Notes under the pieces: generated by a model
What the model saw: the letters and a program-made list of their open reading frames with translations, nothing else
What the model was told of the DNA's origin: nothing
Database searches by the model: none
Position numbers and translations under genes: made by a program
NCBI GenBank assembly: GCA_002772325.1
Contig: PCSL01000065.1
Location: 1 to 12,249 of the forward strand
Source: Chloroflexi bacterium CG23_combo_of_CG06-09_8_20_14_all_45_10
Lineage (GTDB): Bacteria; Chloroflexota; Dehalococcoidia; GIF9; AB-539-J10
Reading direction: 5' to 3'
DNA: 12,249 nt
In this document: in pieces, positions 6,573 to 12,249 of the stretch
How the letters are laid out: each line of letters starts with the position of its first letter
Position numbering within the stretch: the stretch's first letter is position 1

Positions 6573-8251
6573 CGGCCAAACTCCTTTTCTAATTGATGTG
6601 AGCTCAAATGAATCATAGTCGGCCTGCCATGGGGACAAGTGCGAGGTTGGTTAGCTTGCTCTAGCTGTCTTACTAATTCTCTCATTTCCTCATCGCTTAA
6701 CTGCTGCCCTGCCTTGATGGCACTGTGGCAAGCAAGAGACTCTGCTATTTTCTCTTCCCACGGAGCTGGATTCTCCTTGCTGGCAAGGTTGTCAAATAGC
6801 TTTGCCATTGCCTCAATAACATTCACCTTCGCTATCACGGCTGGTAGAGCACGTATTAAATAGCTTCTATGACCAAAAGGCTCAATAGCAAAGCCGAATT
6901 GACCTAAAATCTCTTTGTTAGCTTTTAATGTTTCTTCCTCACTGGGGCTGAGCTCTATGGTTATTGGCTGGAGTAACCCTTGAACTTCAAACTCCGCCTG
7001 TGACCACTGGGCTAAAATTCTCTCATAGAGTATACGCTCATGCGCCGCATGTTGGTCAATGAGATAAAGCCCCTCAGGTCCCTCAGCAATGATGTAAGTA
7101 TTGGCTAGCTGCCCCATTACACGTAAAACAGGTAAGCCCGGAGCAGGTAACGGGGCAACAAAGGTCGGCTCTTTTTCCTTTATCATTCCCTGTCTTTGCG
7201 ACTTCAACGAAGCAATCTCTTGCCATGAAGTAGCTGAGAGAGGCATAGCTCCAGACTTGGCTATCGGTGCCCTGGCTAATGCTCCTTTTACTGCCTCTTC
7301 TGTGCTAGCAAAAACAGCCTGTTCACGACGAAACTTCACTTGAGCTTTGGTGGGGTGAACATTGACATCGATTTCCTCAGGTGGCAACGAGATGTTGATT
7401 ATGGCCATAGGATGCTTTCCATCCATAAGCAAGCCATGGTAAGCCTCTTCAGTTGCCCGCATCAGCAAAGGAGTGTGCACCGACCTCCGATTGACAAAGA
7501 AGCTGAGATAGCCGCGATTGGAGCGAGCTAAGGAGGGTGGGCTCACTAAACCGCTGACCTTACAAAATGTATCTCTCGCCCCTACCTCTAGCATCTTTTG
7601 GGCTACCTCTAAACCATATATTTGATTTACCACATCACGCAGGTCGCCATTGCCGGCAGTCTGCAAACTAAGGCGTTTATCAACAAGTAAGCAGAACCTT
7701 ACCCCGGGGAATGCTAGAGCATAATGGCTTACCACACGGGCGATATGGCTATTTTCTGCATTTGCCGATTTGAGAAACTTGAGTCGGGCGGGAAAATAAC
7801 GGAATAGTCGGCGCACGGCTATAGTGGTACCCTGAGGTCTGGCGTGGCTCTCCCGGCGAACTATGTCACCCTTCCTTAGGTACATGTAACTGCCAACAGC
7901 ATCTGAAGAAGCTTTGGTGGAAATTTCCACCTCAGCAACAGCGGCAATGCTGGGTAAAGCTTCACCACGAAAGCCAAGACTGGAGATGCTTCCTAAATCG
8001 GCCGTGTTGCTAATCTTGCTGGTGGCATACCTACGGAAAGCGAGCTCTACTTCTGATGCCGGGATACCGGCTCCATTATCAGTTACTTTGATTAGGACTA
8101 TGCCACCGCCTTGAGTTTCTACACTAATTTGGCTAGCCTCAGCATCCAAGGAATTTTCTATCAACTCCTTTACCACTGAAGCTGGCCTTTCAATTACCTC
8201 CCCAGCAGCGATCTTGGAGACTACCTCGGGCGCTAAAACTTTAATCGACAT
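6563..8251 (-). CDS. mutL: DNA mismatch repair protein MutL, endonuclease type
   Basis: MutL links mismatch recognition by MutS to strand incision and removal. The N-terminal GHKL ATPase (about 1-330) shows catalytic Glu29 in KELIENSLDA, DNGAGI (58-63) and GFRGEAL (93-99), with a clear VNVHPTKAQVKF segment (297-307). A variable linker (about 325-375) leads to the dimerisation/endonuclease domain. There DQHAAHERILYE (399-410) fits the metal-binding DQHA(X)2E(X)4E signature, and ACHSAIKAGQ (507-516) and CPHGRPT (539-545) complete the site. The enzyme should therefore nick DNA itself, as in bacteria lacking MutH/Dam. The 562-residue length is normal. The start is firm, because MSIKVLAPEVVSKIAAGEVI is the family N-terminus. 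There is no Shine-Dalgarno and the promoter predicts a leaderless mRNA. The gene follows uvrD by 45 bases. Confidence 0.97.
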   Translation of the reverse strand: MSIKVLAPEVVSKIAAGEVIERPASVVKELIENSLDAEASQISVETQGGGIVLIKVTDNGAGIPASEVELAFRRYATSKISNTADLGSISSLGFRGEALPSIAAVAEVEISTKASSDAVGSYMYLRKGDIVRRESHARPQGTTIAVRRLFRYFPARLKFLKSANAENSHIARVVSHYALAFPGVRFCLLVDKRLSLQTAGNGDLRDVVNQIYGLEVAQKMLEVGARDTFCKVSGLVSPPSLARSNRGYLSFFVNRRSVHTPLLMRATEEAYHGLLMDGKHPMAIINISLPPEEIDVNVHPTKAQVKFRREQAVFASTEEAVKGALARAPIAKSGAMPLSATSWQEIASLKSQRQGMIKEKEPTFVAPLPAPGLPVLRVMGQLANTYIIAEGPEGLYLIDQHAAHERILYERILAQWSQAEFEVQGLLQPITIELSPSEEETLKANKEILGQFGFAIEPFGHRSYLIRALPAVIAKVNVIEAMAKLFDNLASKENPAPWEEKIAESLACHSAIKAGQQLSDEEMRELVRQLEQANQPRTCPHGRPTMIHLSSHQLEKEFGRVG

Positions 8252-8260
8252 TTAAAAGAA

Positions 8261-8289
8261 ATTTTACACGCTTTCGTGTATTTTGTCAA
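8261..8289 (-). promoter_or_regulatory. Strong mutL promoter, predicted leaderless
   Basis: On the - strand: a perfect TTGACA (8284-8289), a 17-base spacer, TAAAAT (8261-8266), then TTCTTTTAA and the ATG. The first purines at a suitable distance are the AA just before the ATG or the ATG itself, giving a 0-2 nt leader. The promoter sits in the short gap after uvrD, so mutL can be made independently of it. Confidence 0.7.
8265..8280. promoter_or_regulatory. Perfect palindrome inside the mutL promoter, possible operator
   Basis: TACACG, a four-base centre, then CGTGTA makes a 16-bp inverted repeat that fills the -35/-10 spacer and touches the -10. That is a classic repressor position. Read as RNA from uvrD it could also form a small hairpin followed by AAAUUUCUUUU, so a terminator role is an alternative. 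Confidence 0.5.
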
Positions 8290-8296
8290 TAGTTTA

Positions 8297-10465
8297 TCAG
8301 GGAAAATCAATATCTTTTTCGATTTTCTCCAATTTTGCCAGGCTGAGCAAAAGCTTTTTAACACCAGCTTCCTCAAAGGCCACGGTTACCACTTGATCCC
8401 CTCTGTCGGGAAGGCAATCCATCACTATGCCATCGCCAAATTTGCTGTGGTGCACCCAGTCACCCACTTTCAGCCCTAAGGTGCTTAAGGAATTAATTGG
8501 TGATTGGGAATAAACAGTGGCTGGGAGACCAAGGCTTTCCTCCTCCCATAGCCCCTGGGTGGTTACCAAATGTGGTGAAATATCCTGAAGGAAACGAGAT
8601 GGAGGATTTACTGAGCCGCCAAATAAGCTACGCCGGTAACTATGCAAAAGGTAAAGTTGTTTCTCAGCTCGGGTCATGCCCACATAGCAAAGGCGACGCT
8701 CCTCTTCCATCTCTTCAGGGTCATCAAAAGACTTCCTATGGGGGAGAATTCCTTCCTCCATGCCAACGATAAAAACTACGGGAAACTCTAAACCTTTGGC
8801 TTGGTGTAAGGTAATTAGAGTTACAGCATCAGCTTTTTCATCTAATTCGTCTATGTCTGCTACCAGGCTGATCTTTTCCAAAAAAGTGGCTAAAGCCTCT
8901 TCAGGATTAAGTCCACTATATTCTCTGGCTACGCTTTTTAGCTCCATTATGTTCTCCCAACGATCTTCCCCATCCTCCTTCTCCAAGAGATATTCCCTAT
9001 ACCCTATATGCTCCAATATCTCGTCTAATAGCTCAGCAAGGCTTAACCCATGACTTTTGGCCATAAGCTCATCGATAAGAGTAGTAAATCTACTTAGGGC
9101 TTGAGTAATACGAGGGGAGAGAGCTTTCCCCGTTACTACCTGCTTTAAGGAATCGTAGAGAGAAGTATCATGAGACCTTGCCCAAGCTCGAAGCTGGCTA
9201 AGGGTGCCCTGCCCAATGCCCCTCCCAGGGACATTTATCATCCGGGCCAGGCTGACATTGTCATGAGGATTATGAATAACCCTAAGGTAAGCAATAATAT
9301 CCTTAACCTCCTGCCGGCGATAAAAGCGAGTGCCGCCGACAAGCTTATAAGGTAGCCCATACCTCATAAATGTTTCCTCTAATGCCCGTGACTGCGCATT
9401 GACACGATACATCACGGCGCAATCTTTGAGGGATATTTGTTCCTGGCTGACCAGCTTTTCTATCTCGTTAACCACTGATTGAGCTTCTTCTTCCTCGCTA
9501 TAACTTTCTATAATAGCTACCGGAGAGCCAACTTCGTTTTCTGTCCATAAGTTTTTTGGCTTGCGCTGCACGTTCGCCGAGATAACATCTGAGGCCACTT
9601 CTAAAATGGTCTTGGTAGAACGGTAATTTTGCTCCAAAACCACTACTTTAGCTTCGGGATAATCCTTCTCAAAGCTCAAAATGTTGCGCAAATCGGCAAA
9701 CCTCCAAGAATAAATGGATTGATCGGGGTCACCAACGACACAGATATTATGATGCTTTCCTGCTAGCTGCTTTATGAGCATATACTGAGCAATGTTGGTA
9801 TCCTGGAATTCATCAACTAGAATATGGAGATAGCGCGACTGGTATCTGTTAAGGATCTGCGGATGGTTGCGGAATAACTCCACTGTCTTCATTAGCAAGT
9901 CGTCAAAATCCACCGCCCCACTTTGACTGAGCAACTGTTGATAGTGTTGGTAAACTCGCTGCACTACCTCCTCAAAATAACTCTGAATCTGCTGCGCATA
10001 GCCCTCGGCGCTAATAAGTCGGCTTTTGGCAGCACTAATAGCTGACTGTAAAGCACGAGGAGCATATTGCTTGGGGTCAAGATTTATTTCTTGGAGGCTT
10101 TGTTTTATCAATTTCAGTTGATCCTCATCGTCATAAATGACAAATCCTGCGTTAAGCCCTGTGGCTTTGCCCTCACAGCGGAGAATTCGAGCACAAATAG
10201 CGTGGAAAGTGCCCAAGGTTAAGGCCTCAACTGCTTGTCCCAAGAGTTGCTCCAACCTTTCCTTCATTTCCCGGGCAGCTTTATTGGTGAAGGTAACTGC
10301 CATAATATGGTGGGGATTAACGCCACAGCCCCTGACCAAGTAGGCAACTCGATGGGTGATCACCCTGGTCTTGCCGCTGCCGGGGCCAGCTAAAATAAGC
10401 ACAGGCCCCTCTGTTGCTTCTACGGCTTCTCTCTGAACAGGATTAAGCGTAGCTAGAATATCCAT
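8297..10465 (-). CDS. pcrA: ATP-dependent 3'-5' DNA helicase, UvrD/PcrA family
   Basis: This superfamily 1A helicase acts in nucleotide-excision and mismatch repair and clears proteins from DNA. All core motifs are present in order in 722 residues: Q motif LNPVQREAV (7-15), Walker A AGPGSGKT (26-33), Ia VTFTNKAAREM (57-67), II LVDEFQDTN (216-224), III VVGDPDQSIYSWR (243-255), IV EQNYRST (278-284), V TLHQAKGLEF (552-561) and VI YVGMTRAEKQLYL (594-606). The C-terminal GDWVHHSKFGDGIV segment (668-681) starts the Tudor-like PcrA tail that contacts RNA polymerase in characterised relatives, which favours a PcrA/UvrD label over Rep. MutL, encoded next, is a known functional partner of UvrD in mismatch repair. 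The ATG start matches the family, yet no Shine-Dalgarno precedes it. Confidence 0.96.
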   Translation of the reverse strand: MDILATLNPVQREAVEATEGPVLILAGPGSGKTRVITHRVAYLVRGCGVNPHHIMAVTFTNKAAREMKERLEQLLGQAVEALTLGTFHAICARILRCEGKATGLNAGFVIYDDEDQLKLIKQSLQEINLDPKQYAPRALQSAISAAKSRLISAEGYAQQIQSYFEEVVQRVYQHYQQLLSQSGAVDFDDLLMKTVELFRNHPQILNRYQSRYLHILVDEFQDTNIAQYMLIKQLAGKHHNICVVGDPDQSIYSWRFADLRNILSFEKDYPEAKVVVLEQNYRSTKTILEVASDVISANVQRKPKNLWTENEVGSPVAIIESYSEEEEAQSVVNEIEKLVSQEQISLKDCAVMYRVNAQSRALEETFMRYGLPYKLVGGTRFYRRQEVKDIIAYLRVIHNPHDNVSLARMINVPGRGIGQGTLSQLRAWARSHDTSLYDSLKQVVTGKALSPRITQALSRFTTLIDELMAKSHGLSLAELLDEILEHIGYREYLLEKEDGEDRWENIMELKSVAREYSGLNPEEALATFLEKISLVADIDELDEKADAVTLITLHQAKGLEFPVVFIVGMEEGILPHRKSFDDPEEMEEERRLCYVGMTRAEKQLYLLHSYRRSLFGGSVNPPSRFLQDISPHLVTTQGLWEEESLGLPATVYSQSPINSLSTLGLKVGDWVHHSKFGDGIVMDCLPDRGDQVVTVAFEEAGVKKLLLSLAKLEKIEKDIDFP

Positions 10466-10479
10466 GAGGGTTTGTAGGC

Positions 10480-10509
10480 ATTATAACATTAAGAAGGAGA
10501 GAGCTTCAA
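10480..10509 (-). promoter_or_regulatory. uvrD/pcrA promoter with extended -10 and very short leader
   Basis: On the - strand: TTGAAG (10504-10509), an 18-base spacer ending TGT, then TATAAT (10480-10485), i.e. an extended -10 with a perfect hexamer. A start 7-9 bases downstream leaves only about 6-8 nt (…AACCCTC) before the ATG, with no Shine-Dalgarno. It lies in the 60-base gap after speE. Confidence 0.6.
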
Positions 10510-10525
10510 AATCGGGAAGGTTATC

Positions 10526-11449
10526 TTAATAGGTGAAGATAGGCTCTTTGTCAGTGATGATTTTTTTGGTTGCAGCTAGCTCCCGGCGAATATGCTTGGG
10601 GAGGATAAACATAGCTTGGTGGGTGAGTCCATCGTAGGATTTTAGTTCTTTTGATATTCTTGCTGAGATTCTGACATCAATTTCCCCAGATGTTAATTTA
10701 GCCGGATCAAGGCTTTCCGAAGCAGAGATAAATCCCCATTCATCAGCAAAGGAAGGTATGTGAGCTCGATAAGGACAAACTATAGGAAAGACAGTTTTTA
10801 AGGTGTTGGCAATAGCAGTGAAATTTTGTAACTCAGTCCAACTAGCAGATTCAGCTTGCACAGACATGATACTATCAGGCTCAAGCCTTTGTTTAACTAT
10901 TTGGTAGAACTCTTGAGTATATAGCAAGCGGGCCGGTCCTTTGGCCAAAGGGTCAACTAAGTCAATGATAATAACATCAAATTTATCATTGCTTCCCTCC
11001 AGGTATTTTCTGGCATCAGTGAAGTGAAGCTCTGCTCTAGAGTCATCAAAGGAATTTTGGTGAAAAGAGGGTAAGAATCGACGACAAATATCTATTACCT
11101 TCGCGTCAATATCCACCATAACCACCTTCTCCACTGTTTTATGTGCCAAAACTTCGCGAAGGGTGCAACCTTCACCACCCCCAGCAATAAACACCTTCTC
11201 TGGCTTTGGGTGGGCAAGCATAGCTGGATGCACTAAGACTTCATGGTAAATAAACTCATCCTTCTCGCTGGATTGAATTTTACCATCAAGGATAAGACAC
11301 ATACCGAAGCTTCCAGTGTTAATAATGTCTATCGATTGAAACTTGCTTTGCCCTGAATATATCACTTCCTTAACGCTATGCAACATAGTAAGGTCAGGAC
11401 TGATATAGTCATGAAACCATTTATGTTTATCAGGGTCTTTATTTTTCAT
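10526..11449 (-). CDS. speE: Aminopropyltransferase (SpeE family; Thermus SpeE / thermospermine-synthase-like)
   Basis: The enzyme transfers an aminopropyl group from decarboxylated AdoMet to an amine acceptor in the cytosol. The 307-residue protein has the N-terminal beta domain (about 15-65) with LDGKIQSSEKDEFIYHE. A Rossmann domain follows: GGGEGCTLREVL (90-101), the ligand-binding MVDID (111-115), TDAR (144-147) and the catalytic-loop IIDLVDP (Asp163, Asp166), then GPARLLYTQEFY (171-182). GGGEG instead of GGGDG, and DL(V/T/A)DP…GPA…LYT, are features I associate with plant ACL5 thermospermine synthases and the Thermus agmatine aminopropyltransferase rather than with classical spermidine synthases, so the acceptor is uncertain. 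The ATG at 11449 overlaps the speD stop as ATGA, favouring it over the TTG at 11461. The gene is co-transcribed with speD. Confidence 0.92.
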   Translation of the reverse strand: MKNKDPDKHKWFHDYISPDLTMLHSVKEVIYSGQSKFQSIDIINTGSFGMCLILDGKIQSSEKDEFIYHEVLVHPAMLAHPKPEKVFIAGGGEGCTLREVLAHKTVEKVVMVDIDAKVIDICRRFLPSFHQNSFDDSRAELHFTDARKYLEGSNDKFDVIIIDLVDPLAKGPARLLYTQEFYQIVKQRLEPDSIMSVQAESASWTELQNFTAIANTLKTVFPIVCPYRAHIPSFADEWGFISASESLDPAKLTSGEIDVRISARISKELKSYDGLTHQAMFILPKHIRRELAATKKIITDKEPIFTY

Positions 11450-11823
11450 TTTGTGGCCCAACCAACCTGGCTATCCACCATGATGCCTCTTCGCAACTCT
11501 ATTAGGGAATAATTTTGGGCTTCCAGCTTTTCTACTATTAACTTAGCAGCTTCTTCAGGTTCCACTTTGTCTCCACAGGTGAAAACATCAACAGCAGCGT
11601 ATCTATACTCAGGCCAGGTATGAATAGAGATATGCGATTCAGCGATGTTGACCACCCCACTTACCCCGTGAGGAGAAAAATGGTAGAAAGATTCGCCGAC
11701 GACAATGGCACCACACTGAACAGCAGCTTCATTAAGACAATCTCTGAGAAAATCTAAGTCATCTAACACCTCCTTATTGCAATCTTTTAATTCCAGTAGC
11801 AGATGTCTTCCAAGCGCATACAA
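11446..11823 (-). CDS. speD: S-adenosylmethionine decarboxylase proenzyme
   Basis: SpeD is a pyruvoyl-dependent enzyme that makes decarboxylated AdoMet, the aminopropyl donor for the next gene. The 125-residue product matches the short prokaryotic class (Thermotoga/Bacillus type). The self-cleavage site is AESHISIHTWPEY, with cleavage expected between Glu62 and Ser63; Ser63 becomes the pyruvoyl group. His68 and Cys83 (in FTCG) fall at the positions of the processing and proton-donor residues known from the Thermotoga enzyme. The N-terminus (YALGRHLLLEL) and length fit the family. The start is TTG: a TAA lies six codons upstream in frame, and AAAGGAGG sits nine bases before the TTG. An out-of-frame ATG begins four bases after the TTG. 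The stop overlaps the speE ATG. Confidence 0.95.
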   Translation of the reverse strand: MYALGRHLLLELKDCNKEVLDDLDFLRDCLNEAAVQCGAIVVGESFYHFSPHGVSGVVNIAESHISIHTWPEYRYAAVDVFTCGDKVEPEEAAKLIVEKLEAQNYSLIELRRGIMVDSQVGWATK

Positions 11824-11832
11824 ATCACCTTC

Positions 11833-11840
11833 CCTCCTTT
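11833..11840 (-). promoter_or_regulatory. Strong Shine-Dalgarno that fixes the speD TTG start
   Basis: On the - strand AAAGGAGG lies nine bases before the TTG. A second, weaker AAGGTGA follows directly before the TTG, five bases from an out-of-frame ATG. This is the only textbook ribosome site in the - strand block. Confidence 0.7.
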
Positions 11841-11887
11841 AGATTTTGGACTTGTAACAAAGCCCTCTTTCAGGCAGCACAAGGCAG

Positions 11888-11916
11888 ATTTTATATCGTG
11901 CGCCCTTAAGCGTCAA
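11888..11916 (-). promoter_or_regulatory. speD-speE promoter
   Basis: On the - strand: TTGACG (11911-11916), a 17-base spacer, TAAAAT (11888-11893). Transcription near 11881 gives an approximately 57-nt leader. In it CTTGT and ACAAG could pair around an inner GCC/GGC, a weak hairpin ahead of the Shine-Dalgarno. The leader is too short for a known SAM riboswitch. Confidence 0.6.
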
Positions 11917-11926
11917 GAACTACCTT

Positions 11927-11942
11927 TCGAGGTAAACCTCGA
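11927..11942. promoter_or_regulatory. Perfect 16-bp palindrome between divergent promoters, possible operator
   Basis: TCGAGGT, AA, ACCTCGA has seven-base arms with no mismatch. It lies 11 bases upstream of the speD -35 and just upstream of the likely -35 of the divergent DUF2007 gene, a good place for a regulator that acts on both. Confidence 0.5.
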
Positions 11943-11944
11943 TA

Positions 11945-11973
11945 TTGGAGATGGTATAGGTTTCTGCTACAAT
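11945..11973 (+). promoter_or_regulatory. Candidate promoter for the DUF2007 gene
   Basis: TTGGAG (11945-11950), a 17-base spacer ending TGC, then TACAAT (11968-11973), an extended -10. The leader would be about 8-12 nt, with AAGG three bases before the ATG. Confidence 0.45.
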
Positions 11974-11989
11974 ATCAATCTCAAGGCTT

Positions 11990-12205
11990 ATGTCCACACA
12001 GGAACAACTGGTTGCTATTTGCACTGCCAGGCAAATGGAAGCGCAGATAATTAAGGGGCGGCTGGAGAGCGAAGGCATTCCAACCATCTTAAGCTATGAG
12101 AGCGCCAGCTTAGTCTATGGACTTACTATTGATGGCTTAGGCGAAGTAAAGATAATGGTGCCCGCGCATCTGGCCAAAGAAGCTAAGGAGATTTTAGGAG
12201 TTTAA
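11990..12205 (+). CDS. DUF2007-domain small protein (putative signal-transducing protein)
   Basis: This 71-residue protein is a single small domain: a beta strand (LVAICTA), a helix (RQMEAQIIKGRLESEGIP) of the 'A.iikg.Le..GIp' type, then TILSYESASLVYGL, a VKIMVP strand and a final helix (AHLAKEAKEILGV). This order is that of DUF2007, found alone or fused to zinc-ribbon or other domains; it is sometimes described as a putative signal-transducing domain, and no activity is established. No membrane segment or Cys pair is present. It is divergent from speD and shares a palindrome-containing 166-base gap with it. It is followed after three bases by another start codon, so it probably leads a second transcription unit. 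The start is supported by family alignment and a weak AAGG. Confidence 0.75.
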   Translation: MSTQEQLVAICTARQMEAQIIKGRLESEGIPTILSYESASLVYGLTIDGLGEVKIMVPAHLAKEAKEILGV

Positions 12206-12208
12206 CCT

Positions 12209-12249
12209 ATGACCTCAAGGTTAGAGCGTATAACTCAACAGAGGTTGGA
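12209..12249 (+). CDS. Start of an unidentified gene, truncated by the window edge
   Basis: ATG at 12209 opens a frame that reads MTSRLERITQQRL and runs off the end. AGGAG at 12196-12200, inside the last codons of the DUF2007 gene, is spaced eight bases from the ATG, and only three bases separate it from the preceding stop, so the two genes are likely co-transcribed. The opening resembles the N-terminus of M24-type Xaa-Pro aminopeptidases ('RLxxLrxxL'), but 13 residues are too few to name it. Confidence 0.5.
   Translation, partial: MTSRLERITQQRL

Noticed and set aside
11450..11461. TTG at 11461 as the speE start
   Set aside because: It adds only four residues; the ATG forming an ATGA overlap with the speD stop is the more usual arrangement. 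It is not excluded.
11824..11881. SAM riboswitch or other known riboswitch in the speD leader
   Set aside because: The leader is only about 57 nt and shows one weak hairpin, too small for the conserved SAM-binding folds.
11803..12054. 83-codon + strand ORF spanning the speD start and the DUF2007 start
   Set aside because: It overlaps both promoters and two better-supported genes, and its text has no family resemblance.

Overview
The window looks like a piece of a bacterial chromosome of moderate GC content with short intergenic gaps. It is most compatible with a Chloroflexota (Dehalococcoidia-like) genome. That placement is an inference from protein flavour (a DUF4349 lipoprotein, a Thermus/ACL5-type aminopropyltransferase, a DUF2007 protein) and from the style of the degenerate intergenic repeats; no marker gene here proves it. 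I see no rRNA, tRNA, CRISPR array, transposase or phage gene.

Layout. On the + strand: the 3' end of a class I SAM-dependent methyltransferase (3-239), a DUF4349 membrane-anchored lipoprotein (364-1212), a 270-bp gap filled with a mosaic of degenerate repeats, and a class II histone-deacetylase-family amidohydrolase (1492-2541). A 147-bp AT-rich imperfect inverted repeat separates this from a long block on the - strand. Read in the direction of transcription (high to low coordinates), that block is speD, speE, uvrD/pcrA, mutL, CCA-type nucleotidyltransferase, secD and secF. Upstream of speD, and divergent from it, are a small DUF2007 protein (11990-12205) and the first 13 codons of another gene (from 12209).

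Function. SpeD and SpeE form an overlapping two-gene unit: SpeD makes decarboxylated AdoMet and SpeE uses it to add aminopropyl groups to a polyamine or agmatine acceptor. UvrD/PcrA and MutL are adjacent repair genes. MutL carries the metal-dependent endonuclease motifs, as expected of a methylation-independent mismatch-repair system. The CCA enzyme (tRNA 3'-end maturation) is joined without a gap to secD-secF, the membrane motor that helps SecYEG.

The most interesting signals are regulatory and architectural. (1) The best promoters for the cca-secD-secF unit and for mutL lie so close to the ATG that both mRNAs should be leaderless, and uvrD should have a leader of only about 6-8 nt. speD instead has an approximately 57-nt leader and a strong Shine-Dalgarno. 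(2) Perfect palindromes lie inside the mutL promoter and between the divergent speD/DUF2007 promoters. (3) Repeat remnants run into coding 3' ends and supply the stop codons of secD and the deacetylase gene. (4) speD starts at TTG and has a competing out-of-frame ATG four bases later that opens a 10-codon mini-ORF. I found no clearly new multi-gene system; the genes themselves are recognisable families.
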